From Marinimicrococcus sp033875255 (GTDB lineage: Bacteria; Pseudomonadota; Alphaproteobacteria; Geminicoccales; Geminicoccaceae), in NCBI GenBank assembly GCA_033875255.1, contig JAWZSN010000023.1, positions 24,708 through 88,707 of the forward strand: a stretch of 64,000 nt of DNA. Reading direction: 5' to 3'. Numbering within the stretch: the stretch's first letter is position 1; each line of letters begins with the position of its first letter. Position numbers and translations under genes: made by a program. The notes beneath the pieces were generated by a model that was not told the DNA's origin, did not search any database, and saw only the letters and a program-made list of their open reading frames with translations. This document shows positions 25,260-33,106 of this stretch, piece by piece.

Positions 25260-25491
25260 GGGCCGTGCCTTCTGTGATTGCGGGCGCTCCGACAACGGCG
25301 CTTGGCGAAGCCGGTTCCCGGCTCGATGGGGGCATCGTCAGAAGGTGAGGAAAGCCGCCGTTTGCTGGCGGCGCCGGTCATGGCAAGATCGGCTGTCGCG
25401 GGGCAGCGGCGCTGGAATGCGGCCGGATGGCACGGCGAGCCAGGCGGCATCTCGAGGGTGAGCCTGCCCGATGGGGGCAGGGGAGGGAACG

Positions 25492-26397
25492 GTGACCGAT
25501 CTAGCGACGATGCTGAAGGCCCGCGGCGTCCTGCTGATGGATGGCGGCATGGGCCAGGAGCTGCGCCGCCGCAGCCCGCTGGGCGATCATCCCTTGTGGT
25601 CGGCCAAGGTGATGGCGGAGCAGCCCGGCCTGGTACGCGCGCTGCACCGCGAGTTCATCGACGCCGGCGCGCGCGTCATCATCACCAACACCTATGCGAC
25701 CTCCCGCCACCGGCTTGCCGCGGAGGGCATGGAGGAGCGCTTTGCAGAGCTCGTGACGCTGGGCGGGAGGCTCGCCTGCGAGGCGCGCGCGGAGAGTGGC
25801 CGGGAGGTGCTGGTCGCAGGCTCGCTGCCGCCGCTCCACGGCAGCTACCGGCCGGACCTGGTGCGCTCCTTCGAGGAGATCGCGCCGGTCTACCGCGAGC
25901 ATGCCGAGCTGCTGGCGCCGCATGTCGACCTGTTGCTGTGCGAGACGATGTCGAGCGCCGAGGAGGCACGCGCAGCCGCCCACGCCGCCGCAACCACCGG
26001 CAAGCCGGTATGGGTCGCGTGGACCCTGAAGGACGGGGGCAGCACGGCGCTACGTAGCGGCGAGAGCCTGGACCGGGCCTGGGCGGCGCTCGACGGCATT
26101 CCCGTCGAGGCGGTGCTGGTCAATTGCTGCTCGCCCGAGAGCATCACCGCCGCCATGCCCGAGCTGGCGGCGCTGGGCCCGCCCGCCGGCGCCTACGCCA
26201 ACGGCTTCGCCCCGATCCCGAAGGACTGGCTGGTCACGCAGGGCACCGCACGCCTCGGCCATCGCGACGAGCTGACGCCCGAAGCCTATTGCCGCCACGC
26301 CGCTCGCTGGATCGAGACGGGCGCCAGGATCGTGGGCGGCTGCTGCGAGGTCGGCCCCGAGCATATCAGGGCGATCCGAGAGATGCTGGAGGGGTGA
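25492..26397 (+). CDS. Homocysteine S-methyltransferase family protein
   Basis: This 301-residue TIM-barrel protein of the Hcy-binding/BHMT family has LLMDGGMGQELRRR at the N-terminus. The zinc-binding cysteines appear in VNCCSPE and the C-terminal GGCCEVGPEHIRAI. Members methylate homocysteine (or selenohomocysteine) from S-methylmethionine, betaine or related donors; the donor here is unknown. I chose the GTG at 25492 because GGGAGGG is 5-6 nt upstream; the in-frame ATG at 25471 has no such site. It diverges from the DUF892 gene. Confidence 0.9.
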   Translation: MTDLATMLKARGVLLMDGGMGQELRRRSPLGDHPLWSAKVMAEQPGLVRALHREFIDAGARVIITNTYATSRHRLAAEGMEERFAELVTLGGRLACEARAESGREVLVAGSLPPLHGSYRPDLVRSFEEIAPVYREHAELLAPHVDLLLCETMSSAEEARAAAHAAATTGKPVWVAWTLKDGGSTALRSGESLDRAWAALDGIPVEAVLVNCCSPESITAAMPELAALGPPAGAYANGFAPIPKDWLVTQGTARLGHRDELTPEAYCRHAARWIETGARIVGGCCEVGPEHIRAIREMLEG

Positions 26398-26485
26398 AGG
26401 GGACCTCACCAGGCGACGCTTTCGTGCCGGAATAGGAACATTGCCGGACACGCAGCGGACCATGCCGTGGAGCGGGGAGAGCGGG

Positions 26486-26671
26486 ATGAGATGGTTTCGG
26501 TTTCGCTGGCCGCAGCATGTGGATACCGGGCCCGTGACCTCCTACGTCCGGGAGAAGATGGGAGAGGCCTCCTGGTCTGATCCCGCGCAGCGGGACTACA
26601 TCAGGATTCTCCGGCAGATCGAGGAGCTCCACGGCGGCCCCTTTCCCGGCGGCCTCGGCCGCATGGCATAG
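26486..26671 (+). CDS. Small hypothetical protein, 61 residues
   Basis: The frame reads MRWFRFRWPQHVDTGPV onward and ends PFPGGLGRMA. It is soluble, with a possible amphipathic helix (DPAQRDYIRILRQIEELHG). GGGGAGAG lies 6-7 nt before the ATG at 26486. No family is recognised. It lies between a methyltransferase gene and an exporter gene, with no evident functional link. Confidence 0.5.
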   Translation: MRWFRFRWPQHVDTGPVTSYVREKMGEASWSDPAQRDYIRILRQIEELHGGPFPGGLGRMA

Positions 26672-26695
26672 GCTGGGCACGCGCGTGCCTACCCC

Positions 26696-26893
26696 GTGGA
26701 GGCCGAGGTCATCCGGGCCGAGGTCATGGATGGCCGGGTGATCTCGGAGGAGGAGGCCCGCCGCGCCCTGCTGGCCCGAAAGGCCCAGCAGACGTTCCGG
26801 CAGGCGGGCGAGCGGACGCGGGAAGGCCGGGAGCAGGAGGCCCGGCAGGAGGAGGAGAGGCGCGCCTGGCTGGCGGCCGGCGGGCGGCCCTAG
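26696..26893 (+). CDS. Small charged coiled-coil-like protein, 65 residues
   Basis: It starts with GTG at 26696 (MEAEVIRAEVMDGRVI) or ATG at 26726 (MDGRVISEEEARRALL). The rest is rich in Arg, Glu, Gln and Ala and is predicted as one long helix (ARKAQQTFRQAGERTREGR). It starts 24 bp after the previous small gene, and the two could be one transcript. No strong ribosome site is seen and no family is recognised, so coding is uncertain. Confidence 0.35.
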   Translation: MEAEVIRAEVMDGRVISEEEARRALLARKAQQTFRQAGERTREGREQEARQEEERRAWLAAGGRP

Positions 26894-27038
26894 GGGCCGT
26901 CTCGAAGGGCTCGCGGCGACGGTCGGCCAACACCCGCGGCAGCCCATGCGCGCCCGCCGTCAGGCCATGCGCCGGGCGCATCTGGCGGGGTGATCCTGCT
27001 GGCGGTAGGAATGCTCATCTGCCGCAGGATGCGCCGCC

Positions 27039-27914
27039 ATGACGCTGCCGCTCGCCAGTCGCGCCGCCGGACCGCCGGCACCTTTGCGGGGCGTCCTGCT
27101 CATGGTGGCCGGGGTGGGGCTGCTCACCATCATGGATGCCTGCATCAAGCACCTCTCGGCGCGCTACCCGGTGCCCGAGCTGGTGTTCTTCCGCTGCCTG
27201 TTCGCGCTGCCGGTATTGCTGCTGGCGCTGCATTTCGACGGCGGCATCCAGGGACTCGTTCGTGCCAGGCACCGCTGGCAGCTCTTGCGCGGCTGCTTCA
27301 GCACCGCCACCAGCCTGCTGTTCTTCTACGGCCTCGCCGCGCTGCCGCTGGTGGACACGCTGGCCATCAGCTTCTCGGCACCGCTGCTGGTGGCGCTCCT
27401 CGCCGGGCCGCTGCTGGGCGAGCGGCTCGACGGCCGCGGCTGGGCCCTGGTAATCTTGGGCTTTGCCGGCGTCTTGGTGGTGCTGCGGCCCGGCATGGGC
27501 GTGCTCCAGCCGGGGGCGCTGCTGGTGGTCGCCTCCACGCTTACCTACGCGCTCGGCATGATCCTGCTGCGCCGCCTCGGCCTCACCGATTCCGCCACCG
27601 TCACCACCCTCTACGCCACGCTCATTCCCGGCACGGTGGCGCTCGCCGTGGCCCTCCCGCTCTGGCAGACACCCGAGCCGGCCGACCTGCCGCTCATGCT
27701 GGCCTCGGGCATTCTCGGCGCCTGCGGCACGCTCGCCGTCTCCGCGGCCTTCCGTCTCGCCGCTGCACCGCTGCTCACCTCGCTCGACTACACCGCCATC
27801 CTCTGGGCCGCCGGGCTCGGCTGGCTGGTCTTCGACGAGCTGCCGAGCATCTTCGTGCTGCTCGGCGCCGCCCTGGTCATCACGAGCGGGCTTGGCATCT
27901 CCCGCCGCCGCTGA
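27039..27914 (+). CDS. EamA/DMT-family permease
   Basis: This 291-residue protein has ten predicted membrane helices in two EamA repeats. The first repeat contains DACIKHLSARYPVPELVFFR and the second ALGMILLRRLGLTDSATVTTLYA, the usual positions for the conserved aromatic and glycine residues of drug/metabolite exporters. The substrate is unknown. The start at 27039 (MTLPLASRAAGPP) is the first ATG giving full helix 1. The gene is convergent with the sterol desaturase gene, with 21 bp between stops. Confidence 0.9.
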   Translation: MTLPLASRAAGPPAPLRGVLLMVAGVGLLTIMDACIKHLSARYPVPELVFFRCLFALPVLLLALHFDGGIQGLVRARHRWQLLRGCFSTATSLLFFYGLAALPLVDTLAISFSAPLLVALLAGPLLGERLDGRGWALVILGFAGVLVVLRPGMGVLQPGALLVVASTLTYALGMILLRRLGLTDSATVTTLYATLIPGTVALAVALPLWQTPEPADLPLMLASGILGACGTLAVSAAFRLAAAPLLTSLDYTAILWAAGLGWLVFDELPSIFVLLGAALVITSGLGISRRR

Positions 27915-27935
27915 GCGGCGCCGCACCGCACCACC

Positions 27936-28742
27936 TCACGCCCCGCGCCTGCGCCGACGCCGGAACGGCGCGGCCAGCAGGCCGAGGAAGGGGCGGTCCT
28001 TCAGCCCCTCCACGCCGATGGGCATGGTGGCCCAGCGGGCGGTGCGGCTGCGCGAGCGGAAGAGCGGGTCCCAGAAGCTGAAGATCGTGCCGTAATTGCT
28101 GTCGGTGTCGGCGCGGATGGCGTGGTGGTGCACCCAGTGGATCGAGGGCGTGATGATCACGCGGGAGAGTGCGCGCTCGAGAGGCGGCGGCAGGGTGGCG
28201 TCCGAGTGGTGGAAGATGGCGCTGGCCAGCACGAGCCCCTCGAACAGCAGGACCGGGGCCAGCGGGATGTCGAGGAGGATGATCACCGCGGCGCGCACCA
28301 GTGCGGAGAGGATCACCTCGCCGGCGTGGAAGCGGACGGCGCTGGTGGTGTCCAGCGTCTCGTCGAGATGATGGACCTGGTGGAAGCGCCAGAGGAACTG
28401 GATCTCGTGGTTGGCGCGGTGCCACCAGTAGATCCAGAAGTCGAGCACCAGGATGTCGAGGGCGAAGGCCCAGGGCCCGCTCCACCACTCCGGCCGCAGG
28501 CCGACGGAGAAGCCCTCCGCCCAGACCGTCACCGGCACCACGATGAGCGGCGAGAGCAGGGCGTTGAGGCCGAACAGGCCGAGATTGCGGCCGAGCCTGC
28601 GCCAGCCGGCGGCGGTGGCCTGGCCCAGGCGGACGAGCAGCGGGCTGGGCGAGGCCGGGCGCAGGCGCTCCCACAGGCCGAACACGACGAGGGCCGTGCC
28701 CACCAGCACGGCCTTGATCAGCAGCAGGGTCTCGATGGTCAT
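27936..28742 (-). CDS. Sterol desaturase/fatty acid hydroxylase superfamily protein
   Basis: This 268-residue membrane di-iron oxygenase has the family's histidine boxes: HRANHE, HQVHHLDE, and SIHWVHHHA, on a frame with about four hydrophobic helices. Family members hydroxylate or desaturate sterols, fatty acids or carotenoids; the substrate is unknown. The start at 28742 (MTIETLLLIKAVLVG) overlaps the stop of the upstream DUF4130-UdgX gene (ATGA), so it is translationally coupled to a DNA repair gene, an odd pairing. Confidence 0.92.
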   Translation of the reverse strand: MTIETLLLIKAVLVGTALVVFGLWERLRPASPSPLLVRLGQATAAGWRRLGRNLGLFGLNALLSPLIVVPVTVWAEGFSVGLRPEWWSGPWAFALDILVLDFWIYWWHRANHEIQFLWRFHQVHHLDETLDTTSAVRFHAGEVILSALVRAAVIILLDIPLAPVLLFEGLVLASAIFHHSDATLPPPLERALSRVIITPSIHWVHHHAIRADTDSNYGTIFSFWDPLFRSRSRTARWATMPIGVEGLKDRPFLGLLAAPFRRRRRRGA

Positions 28743-30220
28743 GATCCGGCGCCGGCGGCCTCTCCAGTCTCGCGCAGGTGCCCCGCCGCCAGCCGCAGAT
28801 CGGCCAGCATGGCCGCATAGGCCTCGTGCTGCCGGGGCGGGTCGGGCAGGCGCAGGATATAGGAGGGATGGGTGGTGAGCAGCAGCCGGCTGCCGTCCTC
28901 CAGCGCCTGAAACCGGCCGCGCTCGCGGGCGATGGTGACCGGGCGGCGCAGCAGCGCCCGGCCGGCGCTGGCACCCAAAGCGAGGACCAGGCGCGGGCGC
29001 ACGAGCCGCCGCTCCTGGTCGAGCCACCAGCGGCAGTGCTCGATCTCCCCGGCATCGGGCTTCTGGTGGATCCGCCGCTTGCCGCGCGGCGTGAACTTGA
29101 AGTGTTTCACCGCATTGGTGAGGTAGGTCTCGCCGCGCTCGATGCCGGCCTCGGCGAGGGCGCGGTCGAGAAGCCTTCCGGCGGGACCGACGAAGGGGCG
29201 GCCCTCGATGTCCTCCTGGTCGCCCGGCTGCTCCCCCACGATCATCAGCGCCGCGTCCTCGGGGCCCTCGCCGGACACCGTTTGCGTGGTGTCGCGCCAG
29301 AGCGGGCAGGCGCGGCAGCGGCCTGCGGCCTCCCGCAGCTCCGCGAGGCTCGCAGGCAAAGGCTGCGCCCCGGCTGGAAGCGGTGCCGGGGCATGATCGG
29401 CGTGGGGTGCGAGGGCCACCCGGCCGCGCCGGCTCTCCGGCGCCGGGCCTGAGGCCACCATGGCGCCGGTGCGCCGGGCGGCCTCGCGCATCAGCGGCCG
29501 CACCAGCGCCGTCTCGGGCATGTTGGCCCAGTAGCGCTTCGGCATCTCGCGACGCATGGCGGCGGGCTTGAGGCGGGCGGGGTTGAAGATGCTGGCGTAG
29601 TAGGTGCGCCAGTGCTCCTCCAGCGCATCGGCGGCGGGGGCGTCGCTGCGCCTGGCGCCTGGGCCGAAGCGCAGCGTGCCGTCCCAGTGGGCGCTGCGCC
29701 GCGGCGTGAGGATCGACCAGCGCATCGAGGCGAAGCGGCGCACGAAGAAGGGGGCGGCGAGATCCACCACGTGATGCAGCGGCTCGAACCAGGCGAGCCA
29801 GGCCGGGCCGTCCTCCGCCGCCACCTCGCGGAAGCGCACGAAGGCGTGCATCTTGTGCTCCTCGCGCCGCACCGCCTTCGCCATGGCGGAGGCCCGTGCC
29901 ACCTCGGGGTCGCTGGCCAGCTCCAGAAGATGCCGCTCGCCCTGCTGCAGGCGCCAGAGCAGCCGGTAGAGCAGGGCGAAGCGCTCGCCGTCGCAGTGGC
30001 AGACCACTGCCTCGGCCATGCTCGCGAAACGTGGCGGCACCATGAGCGGCGGCGCGTCCTCCTCCGCCGCTGCCGCCGTCGCGCCGGCGAAGAGATCGGA
30101 GGCCTCGTCTCCGGCGGCGAACAGCACCTCCGCCGGCGGCAGGCCGGCGTGCAGGAAGCGGCGGGCCGCCTTGCGGAAGCCGTCGAGGTCGGCCTCGTGG
30201 GCGAGCCGTGCCTCAGCCAT
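28739..30220 (-). CDS. DUF4130-UdgX fusion: uracil-DNA-binding repair protein
   Basis: This 493-residue protein joins an N-terminal DUF4130 domain (about 1-250) to a C-terminal family 4-like uracil DNA glycosylase domain of UdgX type. The UdgX markers are GEQPGDQEDIEGRPFVGPAG (near 328) and the loop KRRIHQKP, whose histidine (near 384) forms a covalent bond with the uracil site in characterised UdgX. The Fe-S cysteines include CRACPLW. The stop overlaps the next gene's start and the start lies 8 nt inside the radical SAM gene. The family acts on uracil in DNA; the role of DUF4130 is not established. Confidence 0.94.
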   Translation of the reverse strand: MAEARLAHEADLDGFRKAARRFLHAGLPPAEVLFAAGDEASDLFAGATAAAAEEDAPPLMVPPRFASMAEAVVCHCDGERFALLYRLLWRLQQGERHLLELASDPEVARASAMAKAVRREEHKMHAFVRFREVAAEDGPAWLAWFEPLHHVVDLAAPFFVRRFASMRWSILTPRRSAHWDGTLRFGPGARRSDAPAADALEEHWRTYYASIFNPARLKPAAMRREMPKRYWANMPETALVRPLMREAARRTGAMVASGPAPESRRGRVALAPHADHAPAPLPAGAQPLPASLAELREAAGRCRACPLWRDTTQTVSGEGPEDAALMIVGEQPGDQEDIEGRPFVGPAGRLLDRALAEAGIERGETYLTNAVKHFKFTPRGKRRIHQKPDAGEIEHCRWWLDQERRLVRPRLVLALGASAGRALLRRPVTIARERGRFQALEDGSRLLLTTHPSYILRLPDPPRQHEAYAAMLADLRLAAGHLRETGEAAGAGS

Positions 30221-31457
30221 CGGCGAAGAGCTCGCCCTGGACCGGCTTCACCAGCCGTGCGCGCAGGCTCTCCGCCTCGAGCAGCCGGGCAGGGGGGACG
30301 TGGTCGGCGGTGGCGAGGAACGGGCGCACCTTGGCGAGGGGCACGCGCAGCCGGGCGAGGTCCTCCAGCCGCACCCGCCGGTGGCGGCGCAGGACCAGCA
30401 GCCGGTCGACATTGCGCACCCCCAGGCCCGGCACCCGCAGCAGCTCCTCGCGGCTGGCGCGGTTGACGTCGAGGGGGAAGAGGGCGCGGTGCTGCAGCGC
30501 CCAGGCGAGCTTGGGATCGGCCTCGAGGTCGAGCATGCCGCCCTTCCCGCCGGAAAGGATCTCCTCCACCGAGAAGCCGTAGAAGCGCATGAGCCAGTCG
30601 GCCTGGTAGAGGCGGTGCTCGCGCAGCAGCGGCGGCGCTGCCGGCGGCAGCAGGCGGCTCGCGGCGGGGATCGGGCTGAAGGCCGAGTAGTAGACCCGGC
30701 GCAGCCGGTAGGAGCCGTAGAGCGTGGCGCTGGTGGAGAGGATGCCGGCATCGTCCGCCCCGTCCGCGCCGACGATCATCTGGGTGCTCTGCCCGGCCGG
30801 GGCGAAGCGCGGTGCGCCGGGCTCGGCCGCCTCCTCCAGATGGCGGCGGGTGGCCGCCATGGCGCGGCGGATGACCCGCCCGCTCTTCTGCGGCGCCAGG
30901 GTCTCGAGGCCCTGCTCGCTGGGCAGCTCGACATTGATGCTGAGGCGGTCGGCCCAGCGCCCGGCCTCCTCCACCAGCTCCGGGGAAGCGTCGGGAATGG
31001 TCTTGAGGTGGATGTAGCCGCGGAACTGGTGGTCGAGCCGGAGCCGCCGCGCCACCTCCACCATCTGCTCCATGGTGTAGTCGGGGCTTTTGATGATGCC
31101 CGAGCTCAGGAACAGCCCCTCGATATAGTTGCGGCGATAGAAGCCCAAAGTGAGGTCCACCACCTCCTGCACCGTGAACCGCGCCCGCTCCACGTTGCTG
31201 GAGTTGCGGTTGATGCAGTAGGCGCACTCGAAGATGCAGAAATTCGTGAGCAGGATCTTGAGCAGGGAGATGCAGCGGCCGTCGGGAGCGTAGGCGTGGC
31301 AGATCCCGGCCCCCTCGTTGGAGCCGATGCCCTTGCCGTCGCGGGAGTCGCGCCTGCTGCCGCCGCTGGACGCGCAGGAGGCGTCGTATTTGGCGGCATC
31401 CGCCAGCACGGCGAGCTTGCGGCGCAGGTCGCCGGGTAGCACGGAGATGGTGGCCAT
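30213..31457 (-). CDS. Putative DNA modification/repair radical SAM protein
   Basis: This 414-residue radical SAM protein is the usual partner of DUF4130/UdgX (family TIGR03916). The cluster motif C-x3-C-x2-C is at C74, C78 and C81 (CIFECAYC). The C-terminal region contains a helix-hairpin-helix DNA-binding motif (LLRVPGLGVRNVDRLLVLRR). It overlaps the UdgX gene by 8 nt and starts the operon. The reaction is unknown; partner conservation suggests processing of damaged or modified bases. Confidence 0.93.
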   Translation of the reverse strand: MATISVLPGDLRRKLAVLADAAKYDASCASSGGSRRDSRDGKGIGSNEGAGICHAYAPDGRCISLLKILLTNFCIFECAYCINRNSSNVERARFTVQEVVDLTLGFYRRNYIEGLFLSSGIIKSPDYTMEQMVEVARRLRLDHQFRGYIHLKTIPDASPELVEEAGRWADRLSINVELPSEQGLETLAPQKSGRVIRRAMAATRRHLEEAAEPGAPRFAPAGQSTQMIVGADGADDAGILSTSATLYGSYRLRRVYYSAFSPIPAASRLLPPAAPPLLREHRLYQADWLMRFYGFSVEEILSGGKGGMLDLEADPKLAWALQHRALFPLDVNRASREELLRVPGLGVRNVDRLLVLRRHRRVRLEDLARLRVPLAKVRPFLATADHVPPARLLEAESLRARLVKPVQGELFADG

Positions 31458-31556
31458 GGGGCAACCTATGTTCGCGTTCCGTTCGAGGCAACGGGTGCGG
31501 CAGCGTGACCGCGCCCGTCACCGTCCGGGAAGTCGAGCGCGGGCGCTTGAAGGCCT

Positions 31557-31584
31557 CTTGAACGGCGGTGGCGGCTTCCCAAAT
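31557..31584 (+). promoter_or_regulatory. Sigma-32-like heat-shock promoter for hsp20
   Basis: CTTGAA (31557-31562) is followed after 15 bp by CCCAAAT (31578-31584), close to the heat-shock consensus CTTGAA / CCCCATNT. A second CTTGAA-like copy starts 11 bp upstream. A start near 31591 would place the first base of the leader at the first stem of the thermometer. Confidence 0.6.
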
Positions 31585-31592
31585 GTTCAATC

Positions 31593-31687
31593 GCCGGATG
31601 CCTGCGGGGTCCGGCAACCGCAGCAAGAAGCGGCGCCCCTCCGGTCGATGCAGACGAAAGGGTGCCGCAGTCGCTCCACAGGAGGAC
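31593..31687 (+). promoter_or_regulatory. ROSE-like RNA thermometer in the hsp20 leader
   Basis: Three stems fit the leader. Stem 1 is GCCGGA/TCCGGC (31593-31598 and 31610-31615). Stem 2 is GCGGCGCCC/GGGTGCCGC (31630-31638 and 31660-31668, one G-U). Stem 3 is GTC-g-CTCC, loop ACA, GGAG-GAC (31670-31687), which buries the Shine-Dalgarno GGAGG. The bulged G at 31673 lies in TCGCT, the ROSE consensus U(U/C)GCU. This is the arrangement known from rhizobial small heat-shock genes: melting of stem 3 on heating exposes the ribosome site. Confidence 0.75.
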
Positions 31688-31696
31688 ATGAAAGCA

Positions 31697-32203
31697 ATGC
31701 GCAATCTCGACCTTTCGCCGCTGTTCCGCTCGACCATCGGCTTCGAGCGGCTGGACAAGCTCTTCGACGCGGCGTTCCGCGATGCCGCCCGCGATCTCTC
31801 CTATCCGCCCTACAACATCGTGAAGACCGGCAAGGAGCAGTACCGCATCACCATGGCGGTGGCCGGCTTCGCCGAGAAGGACCTCGACATCACGGTCCAC
31901 GAGAACGTGCTGGTCGTGAAGGGGCAGATCAAGGAGCCCGAGCAGAACGTCGAGTATCTGCATCGCGGGATCGCCCAGCGCGGCTTCGAGCACCGCTTCC
32001 AGCTGGCCGACCATGTCCGCGTCGGCGACGCGAAGCTCACCAACGGCCTGCTCGACATCCACCTCCAGCGGGTGGTGCCGGAGGCTCTCAAGCCCCGCAA
32101 GGTCGCCATCTCGGCGCAGGCCGAGCCGGCGGCGATCGAGGGCAGGAGCGAGCCGCAGGAGGCTTTTGCACCGGCGACGGGCGGCAAGGTCGCGGCCGCC
32201 TGA
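31697..32203 (+). CDS. Small heat-shock protein Hsp20 (IbpA type)
   Basis: This 168-residue chaperone holds unfolded proteins in an ATP-independent way. The N-terminus MRNLDLSPLFRSTIGFERL is typical of IbpA-like proteins. The alpha-crystallin domain spans YNIVKTGKEQYRITMAVAGF to GLLDIHLQRVVPE. The start at 31697 is 11 nt after GGAGG; an ATG at 31688, only 2 nt from it, is too close. The C-terminal tail (SEPQEAFAPATGGKVAAA) lacks a clear I-x-I motif except VAIS. Regulation is by the promoter and thermometer above. Confidence 0.93.
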   Translation: MRNLDLSPLFRSTIGFERLDKLFDAAFRDAARDLSYPPYNIVKTGKEQYRITMAVAGFAEKDLDITVHENVLVVKGQIKEPEQNVEYLHRGIAQRGFEHRFQLADHVRVGDAKLTNGLLDIHLQRVVPEALKPRKVAISAQAEPAAIEGRSEPQEAFAPATGGKVAAA

Positions 32204-32314
32204 CAAGCCGCGAGGCGCGCCTGCGCCGCCGCGCGCGGCATGGGCGTAGGGCTTGACGTGGAGGGCCGGGATCCCGCTTGTCGGGGTTCCGGCCTTTGTC
32301 CTATAGGTGCGTCC

Positions 32315-33106
32315 ATGCCCGGATCCGAGCGCGTCCCTCTCGTCGGCGTGACCGCCTGCCTCAAGCAGGGCGAGCACTCCTTCTTTCACAGCGTCCAGGA
32401 CAAATATGTGGACGCCGTGATCCAGGGGGCCGGTGTGCTGCCGGTGCTCCTGCCGGCGATCGCCGAGGCTCAGCGCGTCGAGCTTCTGCTGGAGCGCCTC
32501 GACGGTATTCTCGTTACCGGCAGCCCCTCCAATGTCGACCCGTCGCTCTATGGCGGCCCGGCGCCCCGCCAGGGCAACCAGGCCGACCGGCGGCGCGACG
32601 ACACGGTGCTGCCGCTGCTGCGCGGGGCGCTGGAGAAAGACGTTCCGGTGCTGGCCATCTGCCGGGGGATCCAGGAGCTCAACGTCGCGCTGGGCGGCAC
32701 GCTGCACCAGCATGTGCAGGAGCTTTGCGGTCGCCGTGACCATCGTTCCGACAAGACCCGGCCCTACGCCGAGCGCTACGGGCCGGCCCACCCGATAAGC
32801 CTCACGCCGGGCGGCCTGCTGCAGCGCCTCCTGGGCGGACCGCAGACCATCGAGGTCAACTCCCTGCATGGCCAGGGAATCGACCGCCTCGCCCAGGGCC
32901 TCGTCGTCGAGGCCGTGGCCGAGGACGGCACGATCGAGGCGGTCAGCGCGCCTGCCGCCTCCTTCCTGCTCGGCGTGCAGTGGCACCCCGAGTGGCGGGT
33001 CCTCGAGAACCCGTGGTCCACCCGGCTGTTCGCCGCCTTCGGCGAGGCCGCAGCCGCCCGTGCGGCCCAAAGGACCACCCATGGACAAATTCGCGCAGTG
33101 GCTTAG
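32315..33106 (+). CDS. puuD: Gamma-glutamyl-gamma-aminobutyrate hydrolase PuuD
   Basis: This 263-residue class I glutamine amidotransferase-like hydrolase releases GABA from gamma-glutamyl-GABA in putrescine catabolism. The nucleophile is C116 in AICRGIQELN; H224 and E226 in WHPEW complete the triad. GSPSNVDPSLYGG and EVNSLHGQGI match PuuD. The start at 32315 (MPGSERVPLVGVTA) is chosen on family N-terminus. It overlaps puuA by 26 nt. PuuB and PuuC are not in this window. Confidence 0.92.
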   Translation: MPGSERVPLVGVTACLKQGEHSFFHSVQDKYVDAVIQGAGVLPVLLPAIAEAQRVELLLERLDGILVTGSPSNVDPSLYGGPAPRQGNQADRRRDDTVLPLLRGALEKDVPVLAICRGIQELNVALGGTLHQHVQELCGRRDHRSDKTRPYAERYGPAHPISLTPGGLLQRLLGGPQTIEVNSLHGQGIDRLAQGLVVEAVAEDGTIEAVSAPAASFLLGVQWHPEWRVLENPWSTRLFAAFGEAAAARAAQRTTHGQIRAVA

